A stretch of 64,000 nucleotides of DNA from Collinsella sp. Its GTDB lineage: Bacteria > Actinomycetota > Coriobacteriia > Coriobacteriales > Coriobacteriaceae. Below, in pieces: positions 16,915 through 25,434 of this stretch. The position numbers were made by a program, and so were the translations under genes. Position 1 is the stretch's first letter; each line of letters begins with the position of its first letter. Location: NCBI GenBank assembly GCA_019414025.1, contig DXMU01000044.1, positions 19,501 to 83,500 on the forward strand, read 5' to 3'. Below the pieces are notes generated by a model that saw only the letters and a program-made list of their open reading frames with translations, was not told the DNA's origin and did not search any database.

Positions 16915-18375
16915 TTAACGCACCTGAGCGACGTAAGCGACGTTGGTCGAGGAGACCTTGTCCTCGAGCTGGACGCTCATGCGGGGATCGCCGGCGGTGG
17001 CGACGGTCAAATCGCCGGCCTCGACGTAGCCGAGCTCCTTAGCGGTCTCGATCGCCTTGACGATCGTGCCGTTGACGGTGCCCTGGGTAATCTCGGCCTG
17101 ATGCGGGATAACGCCCCAGTACATAATCATCTGCTGGACGGCCCACTCGTGGCGGGAGAACGCGCAGATCGGCATGTTGGGACGGAAGTGCGAGATCAGG
17201 CGAGCGGTACGACCGGTGGTCGTCGGCACGGTGATGCACTTGGCGCCAACGGTGGTAGCCATGTTCACAGCGGACATACCCACAACGTTGTTGACAACGC
17301 GGGTGCCGTGAGCGTCAGCCGGAACCTCGAGCGGAGCGTGAGCCGGGAGGTACTTTTCGGTCTCGAGAGCAATGCTGGCCTGCATCTTAACGGCCTCGAC
17401 CGGGTACTTACCGGCAGCGGACTCGCCAGAGAGCATAACGGCGTCGGTGCCGTCGTAGATGGCGTTAGCAACGTCGGCAACCTCGGCGCGCGTCGGGCGC
17501 GGGTTCTGCTGCATGGAGTCGAGCATCTGCGTAGCGGTGATAACGGGCTTGTAGGCCGCGTTGCACTTGGCGATAATCTCCTTCTGGATGTGGGGAACGA
17601 GCTCGGGCTTGATCTCGATGCCCAGGTCGCCACGGGCGACCATAATGCCGTCGGAAGCCTCGAGGATCTCGTCGAAGTTCTCGACGCCCAGGGCGCACTC
17701 GATCTTCGGGAAGATCGTCACGTGCTCGCCACCGTTCTCGCGGCAAAGCTTGCGGATGCCGCGGACGGACTCGCCGTCACGGATGAAGGAAGCGGCGATG
17801 TAGTCGATGTTCTCGGTCAGGCCAAAGAGGATGTCCTGACGATCGCGCTCGGTGATGGCGGGCAGCGAGATGTTGACGTTGGGCATGTTGACGCCCTTGC
17901 GCTCGCCGATCAGGCCGTCGTTCTTGACGACGCAGGTCATGTCCTGGCCGTCGACGGACTCGACCTCGAGGGCAACCAGGCCGTCATCGATCAGGATGAG
18001 GGAGCCCTTCTCGACCTCGGAGGGCAGAGCCAGGTAGTCGAGGGAGATGTGCTCAGCGGTGCCGTGGAAATCCTCGGTCGTGGGCTGAGCGGTGACGACG
18101 ATCTTGTCGCCGGTCTTGACGGCAACCTTCTTGCCATCGACCAGAAGGCCGGTGCGGACCTCGGGGCCCTTGGTGTCGAGCAGGATGCCGACGGGCATAC
18201 CGAGCTCCTTGGAAATACGACGGACGCGCTCGATGCGACCGTGGTGCTCGTCGTAGGAGCCGTGCGAGAAGTTAAAACGGGCGACGTTCATGCCCGCCTT
18301 GATCATCTCGCGGATGGTCTCGTCGCTATCGCAGGCGGGACCCATGGTGCATACAATCTTAGTGCGCTTGTACAT
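16915..18375 (-). CDS. pyk: pyruvate kinase
   Basis: Pyruvate kinase makes pyruvate and ATP from phosphoenolpyruvate in glycolysis. The 486-residue protein starts MYKRTKIVCTMGPACDS, contains NFSHG near 36, the active-site segment IFPKIECALGVENFDEI, MVARGDLGIE and the MLSGESAAGKYP signature, and ends with the C-terminal alpha/beta regulatory domain (about 350-486). Length is normal and there is no extra phosphotransferase-like domain. GGAGGT lies 8 nt upstream of the ATG. It is a single gene with its own terminator. Confidence 0.97.
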   Translation of the reverse strand: MYKRTKIVCTMGPACDSDETIREMIKAGMNVARFNFSHGSYDEHHGRIERVRRISKELGMPVGILLDTKGPEVRTGLLVDGKKVAVKTGDKIVVTAQPTTEDFHGTAEHISLDYLALPSEVEKGSLILIDDGLVALEVESVDGQDMTCVVKNDGLIGERKGVNMPNVNISLPAITERDRQDILFGLTENIDYIAASFIRDGESVRGIRKLCRENGGEHVTIFPKIECALGVENFDEILEASDGIMVARGDLGIEIKPELVPHIQKEIIAKCNAAYKPVITATQMLDSMQQNPRPTRAEVADVANAIYDGTDAVMLSGESAAGKYPVEAVKMQASIALETEKYLPAHAPLEVPADAHGTRVVNNVVGMSAVNMATTVGAKCITVPTTTGRTARLISHFRPNMPICAFSRHEWAVQQMIMYWGVIPHQAEITQGTVNGTIVKAIETAKELGYVEAGDLTVATAGDPRMSVQLEDKVSSTNVAYVAQVR

Positions 18376-18700
18376 TCAGACCTCCATCTGACATCGTCTT
18401 GCGCTGATAGATAAACCATAAGAAATAAAACTGAGTTGATTATAACGAAATGGCGACCGAATACCCCAAAAAATCGACCGTATGCCGAATTAGAAGTTCA
18501 TTTTTTGCGGAAAAACGGTATATGCAAAAACTTTACCAACCGTTCTAACCGCTGCTATCTGGGCGATATTTCAGTTTGATGATGCGCCGAAGAAAAAACG
18601 TTTTATCAATGTTGAGCATCACACGGCCTGCACCGTTGCTTATGGACCATATTTCCAAATGGATTGTTTTGGCTAGACGCGTTGCTTTGGGGTACCATAG
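18376..18700. other. divergent promoter region between pyk and the Ca-ATPase gene
   Basis: An AT-richer spacer that must hold promoters for both genes. On the plus strand TTGGCT-N17-like spacing to TACCAT near 18670-18705 is plausible. No gene or repeat is seen. Confidence 0.4.
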
Positions 18701-18812
18701 CTCCACTATCAACTGCCGCTCAGCACGGCAGCCTTGATGAGCCCTTGCCCTTCTCCTGGGAATTATGATCGGGCATCAATCTGCTGAGTGGCCCGAATCC
18801 CAGGAGGGGACT
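18700..18812 (+). promoter_or_regulatory. structured 5' leader of the Ca-ATPase gene, possible RBS switch
   Basis: CTCCTGGGA (18753-18761) can pair with TCCCAGGAG (18798-18806), which contains the ribosome site of the next gene. Alternative pairings are possible: TTGATG-CCC with GGG-CATCAA across 18734-18780, and CTCAGCA with TGCTGAG. A CTGCCG/CGGCAG hairpin precedes them. Mutually exclusive structures covering the ribosome site suggest regulation. I cannot match it to the manganese yybP-ykoY riboswitch consensus. Confidence 0.45.
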
Positions 18813-18816
18813 CTAT

Positions 18817-21498
18817 ATGCAAAAGGAATACCTGTCCGCCGCGGCGGAGGTGCTCAGCGACCAGGGTGTCGATGAGAACCTCGGCCTGAGCGACGACGAG
18901 GCGTCGTCGCGCCTCGCTAAGACAGGCCCTAACAAGCTCGAGGAAGCCGAGAAGACGCCGCTGTGGAAGCGTTTCTTTGAGCAGATGGCCGACCCCATGG
19001 TCATCATGCTGATCGTTGCCGCCGTCATCAGCGCGCTCACGGGCATGGTCAAGGGCGAGCCCGACTTTGCCGATGTCGTCATCATCATGTTCGTCGTTAT
19101 CGTCAACTCGGTACTGGGCGTGGTCCAGGAAGCCAAGAGCGAGGAGGCCCTCGAGGCCCTGCAGGAGATGAGCGCGGCGCAGTCCAAGGTGCTGCGCGAC
19201 GGCAAGCTCGTGCATCTGCCGAGCGCCGAGCTCGTGCCCGGTGACGTGATCATGCTCGAGGCGGGCGACTCCGTCCCGGCCGACTGCCGCGTGCTCGAGA
19301 GCGCCACGATGAAGATCGAAGAGGCCGCGCTCACCGGCGAGTCCGTGCCCGTCGAGAAGCATGCCAACGTGATCGAGCTCGCCGCCGGCACCGACGACGT
19401 GCCGCTCGGCGACCGTAAGAACATGTGCTATATGGGCTCCACCGTCGTGTACGGCCGTGGTCGCGCCGTCGTGGTCGGCACCGGCATGAACACCGAGATG
19501 GGCAAGATCGCCGGCGCCCTGGCCGAGGCCAAGGAAGAGCTCACGCCGCTGCAGGTGAAGCTCGCCGAGCTCAGCCGCATCCTCACCATCATGGTGATCG
19601 TCATCTGCGTCGTCATCTTTGGCGTTGACATCCTCCGCCACGGCGTGGGCAACGTCCTTACCGATCCGACTGCCCTGCTCGACACCTTTATGGTTGCCGT
19701 CTCGCTCGCCGTCGCCGCCATCCCCGAGGGCCTTGTTGCCGTCGTGACCATCGTCCTTTCGCTTGGCGTGACCAAGATGGCCAAGCGCCAGGCGATTATC
19801 CGCAAGCTCTCTGCTGTCGAGACCCTTGGCTGCACACAGACCATCTGCTCCGACAAGACCGGTACCCTTACCCAGAACAAGATGACCGTCGTCAAGCACG
19901 AGCTCGCTGCGCCCAAGGAGAAGTTCCTGGCCGGCATGGCGCTGTGCTCCGATGCTCAGTGGGACGAGGAGCTGGGCGAGGCCGTGGGTGAGCCGACCGA
20001 GTGCGCGCTCGTCAACGACGCCGGCAAGGCGGGCCTCACTGGCTTGACTGCCGAGCACCCGCGCGTGGGCGAGGCCCCGTTCGACTCGGGTCGCAAGATG
20101 ATGTCCGTGGTCGTCGAGACCCTGGACGGCGAGTACGAGCAATACACCAAGGGCGCGCCCGACGTGGTGATCGGCCTGTGCACCCATATCTATGAGGGCG
20201 ATAAGGTTGTCCCCCTGACCGAGGAGCGCCGTGCCGAGCTCGTGGCCGCCAACAAGGCCATGGCCGACGAGGCTCTGCGCGTGCTGGCGCTGGCAAGCCG
20301 CACCTACACCGAGGTCCCGAGCGACTGCAGCCCCGCTGCGCTCGAGCACGACCTGGTCTTCTGCGGCCTGTCCGGCATGATTGACCCTGTCCGCCCCGAG
20401 GTCGCCGACGCCATCCGCGAAGCGCACGATGCCGGTATTCGCACCGTCATGATTACGGGCGACCACATCGACACCGCCGTGGCCATCGCCAAGCAGCTGG
20501 GTATCGTCGCCGATCGCGGCCAAGCCATCACCGGCGCCGACCTCGATCGCATGAGCGACGAGGAGCTCGACGCGCACATCGAGGACTACGGCGTGTACGC
20601 CCGTGTCCAGCCCGAGCACAAGACCCGCATCGTTGAGGCTTGGAAGTCGCGCGACCAGATTGTGGCCATGACGGGCGACGGCGTCAACGACGCCCCGTCC
20701 ATCAAGCGCGCCGACATCGGCGTTGGCATGGGCATCACCGGTACCGACGTTACCAAGAACGTTGCCGACATGGTGCTTGCCGACGACAACTTCGCCACCA
20801 TCATCGGTGCTTGCGAAGAGGGCCGTCGCATCTACGACAATATCCGCAAGGTCATCCAGTTCCTGCTTTCGGCTAACCTTGCCGAGGTGTTCTCGGTGTT
20901 TATCGCCACGCTCATCGGCTTTACCATCTTCCAGCCGGTGCAACTGCTGTGGGTGAACCTGGTCACCGACTGCTTCCCCGCGCTCGCGCTGGGCATGGAG
21001 GATGCCGAGGGCGACATCATGAAGCGCAAGCCGCGCAACGCCAAGGACGGCGTCTTTGCCGGTAATATGGGCCTGGACTGTGTGGTCCAGGGCCTGATCA
21101 TCACCGTGCTGGTGCTGGCGAGCTTCTTTGTGGGCGTGTACTTTGACATGGGCTACATCCACATCGCCGATATGATCGCCGGCAATGCCGACGAGGAAGG
21201 CGTGATGATGGCGTTCATCACGCTCAACATGGTCGAGATCTTCCACTGCTTTAACATGCGCAGCCGTCGCACGTCGCTGTTTAAGATGAAGAAGCAGAAC
21301 AAGTGGCTGTGGGCCTCTGCTGCGCTGGCGCTGGTGCTGACGGTGATCGTAACCGTGCAGCCGACGCTTGCCGAGATGTTCTTTGGCCCCGTGACGCTCG
21401 AGCTCAAGGGCGTTATCGCCGCGCTGGGCCTTGCCTTCCTGATTATCCCGCTGATGGAGATCTACAAGGCGATCATGCGCGCGGTCGAGAAGGAGTAA
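18817..21498 (+). CDS. calcium-type cation-transporting P-type ATPase
   Basis: A P2-type ATPase that exports Ca2+ (or a similar divalent cation) from the cytoplasm. The 893-residue protein has the cation ATPase N-terminal domain (1-75), membrane helices M1-M2, the actuator domain with TGES (173-176), M4 with AIPEGL (302-306), the phosphorylation motif DKTGTLT (Asp346), the nucleotide domain, the hinge TGDGVNDAP (about 618) and six C-terminal helices with WVNLVTD. The PEGL motif and ten-helix layout fit SERCA/PMCA-like pumps. AGGAGGGG precedes the ATG. A structured leader suggests control of translation. Confidence 0.93.
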   Translation: MQKEYLSAAAEVLSDQGVDENLGLSDDEASSRLAKTGPNKLEEAEKTPLWKRFFEQMADPMVIMLIVAAVISALTGMVKGEPDFADVVIIMFVVIVNSVLGVVQEAKSEEALEALQEMSAAQSKVLRDGKLVHLPSAELVPGDVIMLEAGDSVPADCRVLESATMKIEEAALTGESVPVEKHANVIELAAGTDDVPLGDRKNMCYMGSTVVYGRGRAVVVGTGMNTEMGKIAGALAEAKEELTPLQVKLAELSRILTIMVIVICVVIFGVDILRHGVGNVLTDPTALLDTFMVAVSLAVAAIPEGLVAVVTIVLSLGVTKMAKRQAIIRKLSAVETLGCTQTICSDKTGTLTQNKMTVVKHELAAPKEKFLAGMALCSDAQWDEELGEAVGEPTECALVNDAGKAGLTGLTAEHPRVGEAPFDSGRKMMSVVVETLDGEYEQYTKGAPDVVIGLCTHIYEGDKVVPLTEERRAELVAANKAMADEALRVLALASRTYTEVPSDCSPAALEHDLVFCGLSGMIDPVRPEVADAIREAHDAGIRTVMITGDHIDTAVAIAKQLGIVADRGQAITGADLDRMSDEELDAHIEDYGVYARVQPEHKTRIVEAWKSRDQIVAMTGDGVNDAPSIKRADIGVGMGITGTDVTKNVADMVLADDNFATIIGACEEGRRIYDNIRKVIQFLLSANLAEVFSVFIATLIGFTIFQPVQLLWVNLVTDCFPALALGMEDAEGDIMKRKPRNAKDGVFAGNMGLDCVVQGLIITVLVLASFFVGVYFDMGYIHIADMIAGNADEEGVMMAFITLNMVEIFHCFNMRSRRTSLFKMKKQNKWLWASAALALVLTVIVTVQPTLAEMFFGPVTLELKGVIAALGLAFLIIPLMEIYKAIMRAVEKE

Positions 21499-21509
21499 CG
21501 CTCTCGTTC

Positions 21510-21597
21510 GGACCCGCCCCACGCCCTTTCTCCCTCACTGGTCCTCGCGCTTCGCGCTGCGGGATCGTTCGGGAGAAAGGGCTTCCGGGGCGGGCCC
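21510..21597. repeat. 88-bp nested palindrome, GCTTCGC-core family
   Basis: Arms GGACCCGCCCC/GGGGCGGGCCC and GCCCTTTCTCC/GGGAGAAAGGGC enclose CGCG-CTT-CGCG. The central GTCCTCGC..GCTTCGCG..CTGCGGGAT matches the element after pheT, although the arms differ. It lies 11 nt past the ATPase stop. Confidence 0.8.
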
Positions 21598-21656
21598 TGC
21601 GGTATCCTTGCTGGCTTTTCTCCTGTGCGGATGAAAAGGGCTGAAGGAAAGTATGT

Positions 21657-21691
21657 GAGCTGGTCGGGCTTTGCCCGGCCAGCTCTTTTTT
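21657..21691 (+). terminator. terminator of the Ca-ATPase gene
   Basis: A 13-bp stem GAGCTGGTCGGGC/GCCCGGCCAGCTC with a 3-nt loop and six T. Confidence 0.92.
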
Positions 21692-21754
21692 AGAGCATTT
21701 GCTCGACCGACTCTTTTTGTGAACTGGATTGTATGGGGTTGAATCGGCGACGCG

Positions 21755-22084
21755 TTAGGAGAAGCCGGGAACGTCGCTGAAGGGGATTTGAGGCATAAAG
21801 AGAACGATGACGGCCATAATTCCCCAGTAGATTTGCAGAGGTAGCGGAGCCGATATCAGGGCATTAAAGAAGGACAAACCCTTTTTGCTTCCATATAGCT
21901 GGACCGAGCTGAGAAGAGCAATTCCAAAAGAGATGGCGCTCGGCCAGCATGCTTTGACAATGAGGCTAAGGAAATAGCATATTAATGTTATCGCTATGCA
22001 CCCAATGCCCCAGAGCCACTTCTTGTTGAGGAAATACTGGATGCCCCATACACCAATTACGGGGGCAATGATGACTGGCAACAT
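21755..22084 (-). CDS. small membrane protein of the low-GC cassette
   Basis: A 109-residue, very hydrophobic protein with three or four membrane helices. I do not recognise it. It is the last gene of a three-gene minus-strand group (thioredoxin-like, secreted two-cysteine protein, this gene). Base composition is clearly more AT-rich than the surroundings, which suggests transfer. Its position next to a small secreted protein would suit an immunity or transport partner, but that is speculation. Confidence 0.65.
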   Translation of the reverse strand: MLPVIIAPVIGVWGIQYFLNKKWLWGIGCIAITLICYFLSLIVKACWPSAISFGIALLSSVQLYGSKKGLSFFNALISAPLPLQIYWGIMAVIVLFMPQIPFSDVPGFS

Positions 22085-22093
22085 AGCCGTATC

Positions 22094-22591
22094 CTAACTA
22101 TTTATACAACGAATGTATTCTCCGGAGTTGGGGGGATAGACGCTGCAAGGTAGACGGTACGCGTTGCCTGCGGGTACGGGGTGTCCAAGGAGTTGCTTTG
22201 CTGCATACTCAGGCCAAGTACCTCCGGTTTTGCTTATGATCTTCTTAATCAGTCCGTCGATTACAAGCCCCGTTACATAGCCGATGAGTTCTTTTCCAAT
22301 AAAAATGGCAATTTTGACGATCCATTCTTTAGCGCCGCGTGTGGCAGTTGCTAAATCATCCAAAGACAGGGTCTGGAATCGATCGATAATTTGGACATCT
22401 CCGTTTTCATCTAGTGCGTATGTCGTCCATCCTGTGCCGGACTCATTGACAGCTTCAATGTACTCTTCGGCAGAAGGGAACTCTACTTCAAGAGGTTGCG
22501 CCTTAGATTGCTTTGGTGAAATGGCAATTGAGCAAAGCGCAACTGCGCTTGCGATGAATGACTTACGGCTTACGGGAACGTTGCGTAGCAT
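22094..22591 (-). CDS. secreted protein with a two-cysteine C-terminus
   Basis: A 165-residue protein with an N-terminal export signal. SRKSFI before a hydrophobic stretch resembles a Tat motif with RK in place of RR, and a cleavage site is likely near SKAQ. The middle (about residues 85-125) is an amphipathic, glycine-rich hydrophobic stretch with EWIVKIAIFIGKELIGYV. The C-terminus contains two cysteines 15 residues apart that could form a disulfide. ATG 22591 follows AGGAGG. It follows a CPAC thioredoxin-like gene, which could assist disulfide formation. The layout is bacteriocin-like, but no family is recognised. Confidence 0.65.
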   Translation of the reverse strand: MLRNVPVSRKSFIASAVALCSIAISPKQSKAQPLEVEFPSAEEYIEAVNESGTGWTTYALDENGDVQIIDRFQTLSLDDLATATRGAKEWIVKIAIFIGKELIGYVTGLVIDGLIKKIISKTGGTWPEYAAKQLLGHPVPAGNAYRLPCSVYPPNSGEYIRCINS

Positions 22592-22608
22592 GTGTATCCT
22601 CCTGACAT

Positions 22609-23043
22609 TTAGCTTGACATTGCTGTGTTGTTCAGATTCAGCCTCCAATCCGTTAAACGCATTTCAAACGAATCAAGCGTGGAAAGGTCGAACTCGGACG
22701 CTATCTTTCCTTCAGAGATGGCAAAAATTGAAGGATAAAACTCGAATGACGGCAGAAGCGCCTTAAGTGTTTCCCTATCAACTTCCTTTTGGCTCTTAGG
22801 GACAACGAGGATCTCGATGTCGTTCTTGAGACTCGGCGAAAGCGAGCGCTCTGCCGCACGGAGTTCTTCACAGGCCGGGCAGCCCTCCAGCTCAATTTGC
22901 ACGATAAAAGATTCGCCTTTGCTTAATTTCGATCGAAATTCGGGCAATGAGATATTGATTGGATCGGAATTGGTTCGTACTGACGAGAAGAGGGCGAAAA
23001 GGGACAGCGATAAGATAAGGATAAGGACGGTTTGCTTTCTCAT
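22609..23043 (-). CDS. membrane-anchored thioredoxin-like protein with CPAC motif
   Basis: A 144-residue protein with an N-terminal signal anchor (about 5-22) and a thioredoxin-like domain with GCPACEEL near residue 54, in place of the usual CGPC. It would act outside the membrane as a thiol oxidoreductase. It lies first in the minus-strand group, 17 nt before the secreted cysteine protein, its likely substrate. It belongs to the AT-rich cassette. Confidence 0.7.
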   Translation of the reverse strand: MRKQTVLILILSLSLFALFSSVRTNSDPINISLPEFRSKLSKGESFIVQIELEGCPACEELRAAERSLSPSLKNDIEILVVPKSQKEVDRETLKALLPSFEFYPSIFAISEGKIASEFDLSTLDSFEMRLTDWRLNLNNTAMSS

Positions 23044-23204
23044 GGGTCCTCCAAACTCTATAAAGTTAAATTAATTTATATAAAACATTAAATAAAGATT
23101 CTTTAAAATGAACGGTATCGATTTGCCGGTAAATGGTTTTGAGCGAGAGCGGTTGGATTGAAAAGTACAATGAACGCAGGGAAATAAGGAAAAAAGGAGG
23201 AGAA
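23044..23204. promoter_or_regulatory. AT-rich divergent promoter region
   Basis: About 160 bp between the thioredoxin-like gene and the DUF2975-like gene. It is very AT-rich around 23055-23110 and probably holds both promoters. It is a natural place for the small XRE protein to bind. Confidence 0.4.
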
Positions 23205-23693
23205 ATGAAAGATCGCGATATACATCTGCGGTTGACGACGAGTTTTCTGACAATCTTCTGTATCGCCCTGGCGGTTCAAGCGCTATGTTGCGTGGTGTTG
23301 TTCGTTCATCTTGCGAACCTGTTGCTCATCGAGGGTATCTCTGCGGTGAGCGGCGGATTTCTGCTCTTGTTTATGGTTAGCACGCTTTGCGACGCTGCAA
23401 CGTTTCTTCTGTTTACGATTCTGACGGCGAAAGTCAGGCATGAGGGTCGTCCTTTTGGTAAGTGGCAGACCAGGATTTTGGTCGCGGCTGGCCTCCTGAT
23501 GTCGGTAAAAGCCGTCATCAGCATCATATGGCCGACGATTCAATTGCCATACAGCAATGTTCTTGGAACGGCTGAGCCCGTGTTTCCCGAGTTTGATTTT
23601 CAATCGCTTTCTTACGGACTCGTTTTCTTTGCGTTGGCGGGGGTCTTTGAATACGGTAGGGTATTGCAGGAAGATGCAGACGAGATTCTCTAG
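23205..23693 (+). CDS. DUF2975-like membrane protein
   Basis: A 162-residue protein with four predicted membrane helices, resembling the DUF2975 family usually found beside a small Cro/CI-type regulator, as here. Its function is unknown. ATG 23205 has the strong site AAAGGAGGAGAA. A longer frame from 23133 is not needed. AT-rich composition marks it as part of the cassette. Confidence 0.72.
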   Translation: MKDRDIHLRLTTSFLTIFCIALAVQALCCVVLFVHLANLLLIEGISAVSGGFLLLFMVSTLCDAATFLLFTILTAKVRHEGRPFGKWQTRILVAAGLLMSVKAVISIIWPTIQLPYSNVLGTAEPVFPEFDFQSLSYGLVFFALAGVFEYGRVLQEDADEIL

Positions 23694-23704
23694 GGGGTGG
23701 CACG

Positions 23705-23956
23705 GTGCCGATTGTTATGCGTCTTGACCGCGTGATGGCGGACCGTAAAATCTCGTCGCAGGAACTTGCCGAAATCATTGGAATATCGCCTGTTAATCTG
23801 TCTCGAATTAAAACGGGAAGACTCAAGGGGATCCGCTTTTCTACACTTCAAGCAATGTGCGAGGCGCTTCATTGCAAGCCCGGCGACATCATCGATTGGA
23901 TGGATGATGACGAGTACGCCGCAGCATTTGGTAAGTCGGACGGAACAATGCGTTAA
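23705..23956 (+). CDS. small XRE-family (YozG-like) transcriptional regulator
   Basis: An 83-residue DNA-binding protein made almost wholly of one helix-turn-helix domain (residues 5-65; SSQELAEIIGISPVNLSRIKTG) with the LQAMCEALHCKPGDIIDW tail typical of the YozG group. It starts with GTG 23705, 11 nt after the membrane gene and behind AGGGGGTG. Such pairs are common and probably autoregulated; it may also control the divergent genes. Confidence 0.85.
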   Translation: MPIVMRLDRVMADRKISSQELAEIIGISPVNLSRIKTGRLKGIRFSTLQAMCEALHCKPGDIIDWMDDDEYAAAFGKSDGTMR

Positions 23957-23997
23957 AATACCTGCTCAGTTGTGTGGTTTTGTGCTGGGAGGCGTTT

Positions 23998-25182
23998 GTG
24001 GGCAAGGCTAAGGCTAAGGCGAAGAAAAAGACGACGGGGGCGCGGGCTAAGCGCGATCGTCGTCGGAAGCTCGCGACCGAGGCTCCCGCATCTGCTGAGG
24101 AGTTGCTGGCGAGTGTGCCGGGGCTCGACGCGCTACAGGACGTTCCGGCGTTTGATGACCTGCCGGTCGATGAGGCTCAGCAGACTGCATTTGATGATTT
24201 CTGTGCACATGCCGAGGAGCCCGAGCAGATGCAGCTTGGTGCCGTGGTGCGCCTGGACCGCGGCTTTCCGTTGGTGGCGACTGCCGATGACACGTTTCGT
24301 GCCGAGCATGCCGTAGGGTTTGCCAAGTCGCGTGGCGAGGACGAGGTCTTGCTGCCCGCCGTGGGCGACCGCGTGGCGGTTCGCCGTGCTCCCGGGCACG
24401 ACATGGGCGTGATCGAGTGCGTACTGCCGCGCCGTACGAGCTTTGAGCGTTGGCGTGGCCGTGCCCGCGGTGAGCGCCAGGTGCTCTGTTCCAACGTTGA
24501 CAGCGTGCTGATCGTGCAGGCGCTCGGCGCCGGCGAGGTGCTGCTCGATCGCGTGGCGCGCTCACTGGTGTTGGCACTCGATTGCGATGCCGAGCCGGTG
24601 GTGGTGCTCACCAAGGCCGACCGCTGCGAGGCCGATGAGCTCGAGCGCGATCTGGACCGCGTACGCCGCTTGGTGGGTCCGGACGTGCGCGTAATCGTGA
24701 CATCTTCTGCCGAGGGCCTCGGCCTGGACGAGGTACACGCCTGCGTGCCGGCTGGGAGCTGTGCCATGATCTTGGGCGAGTCGGGTGCCGGCAAGTCGAC
24801 GCTGCTCAATGCGCTGCTGGGCCACGATGCACTGGCCACTGGCGGCGTGCGCGAGCGTGATGACCGAGGCCGCCACACCACGGTTGCGCGCGTGATGGTG
24901 GCGCTGCCGGGCGACGCCGGCGTGATCGCCGATGCCCCGGGCCTGCGCAGCCTGCCGCTCGTGGGACATGAGCGGGGTCTGGCGCGTGCCTTCCCCGAGA
25001 TCGTCGAGGCGTCGCGTGCGTGCCGGTTTGGCGATTGCACGCACACTCACGAGCCGGGTTGCGCCGTTCGCGAGGCCGAAGATGCCGGACGGATCGACAG
25101 TCTGCGTTTGGAGACGTTCCAAAACCTGGCGTCATCCATGCGCGTGAGTGCCCAAATGCTCGACCCCGATGTCCATCTGTAA
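23998..25182 (+). CDS. rsgA: ribosome small subunit-dependent GTPase A
   Basis: RsgA is a circularly permuted GTPase that assists late 30S ribosome maturation. The 394-residue protein has a basic N-terminal tail (Lys/Ala-rich), an OB-fold (about 75-165), G4 TKAD, then G1 GESGAGKST and G3 DAPG in permuted order, and the zinc motif C-R-F-G-D-C-T-H..C near the C-terminus. GTG 23998 follows GGGAGG. It carries an unusually long N-terminal extension. GC content returns to the genomic norm here, marking the end of the AT-rich cassette. Confidence 0.93.
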   Translation: MGKAKAKAKKKTTGARAKRDRRRKLATEAPASAEELLASVPGLDALQDVPAFDDLPVDEAQQTAFDDFCAHAEEPEQMQLGAVVRLDRGFPLVATADDTFRAEHAVGFAKSRGEDEVLLPAVGDRVAVRRAPGHDMGVIECVLPRRTSFERWRGRARGERQVLCSNVDSVLIVQALGAGEVLLDRVARSLVLALDCDAEPVVVLTKADRCEADELERDLDRVRRLVGPDVRVIVTSSAEGLGLDEVHACVPAGSCAMILGESGAGKSTLLNALLGHDALATGGVRERDDRGRHTTVARVMVALPGDAGVIADAPGLRSLPLVGHERGLARAFPEIVEASRACRFGDCTHTHEPGCAVREAEDAGRIDSLRLETFQNLASSMRVSAQMLDPDVHL

Positions 25183-25199
25183 TTGAATTTTCCTATGAC

Positions 25200-25234
25200 A
25201 GCCGTCTTCCAACTGTTTGGGAGGCGGCTTTTTT
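25200..25234 (+). terminator. terminator of rsgA
   Basis: Stem AGCCGTCTTCC/GGGAGGCGGCT with six T, 18 nt after the stop. Confidence 0.9.
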
Positions 25235-25434
25235 GCTGCCAAAGCGCCTCGAACTATGCGTTTTGCCGACGTTCTGGCCAAAACCTTGCCACGAGCTTGA
25301 CGGGCTGGTCAGCTTTTGGTCAGCAATTGGTTTGACACGTAAAACCAAGATTGCGATTGCGCCGCTTTGCGCCCTGGTCGCCCAGACAATGGTGGTACGG
25401 GCATTTGCCCGGTGCTACCTTGAGAGGAGCGGCC

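Noticed and set aside
16816..18414. 532-aa plus-strand open frame opposite pyk
   Set aside because: Shadow of pyruvate kinase; it also runs through the pyk terminator and lacks a ribosome site.
18763..21522. 919-aa minus-strand open frame opposite the Ca-ATPase gene
   Set aside because: The plus-strand frame has every P-type ATPase motif. The antisense frame is low-complexity His/Gly/Val-rich and extends past both ends of the real gene without a start signal.
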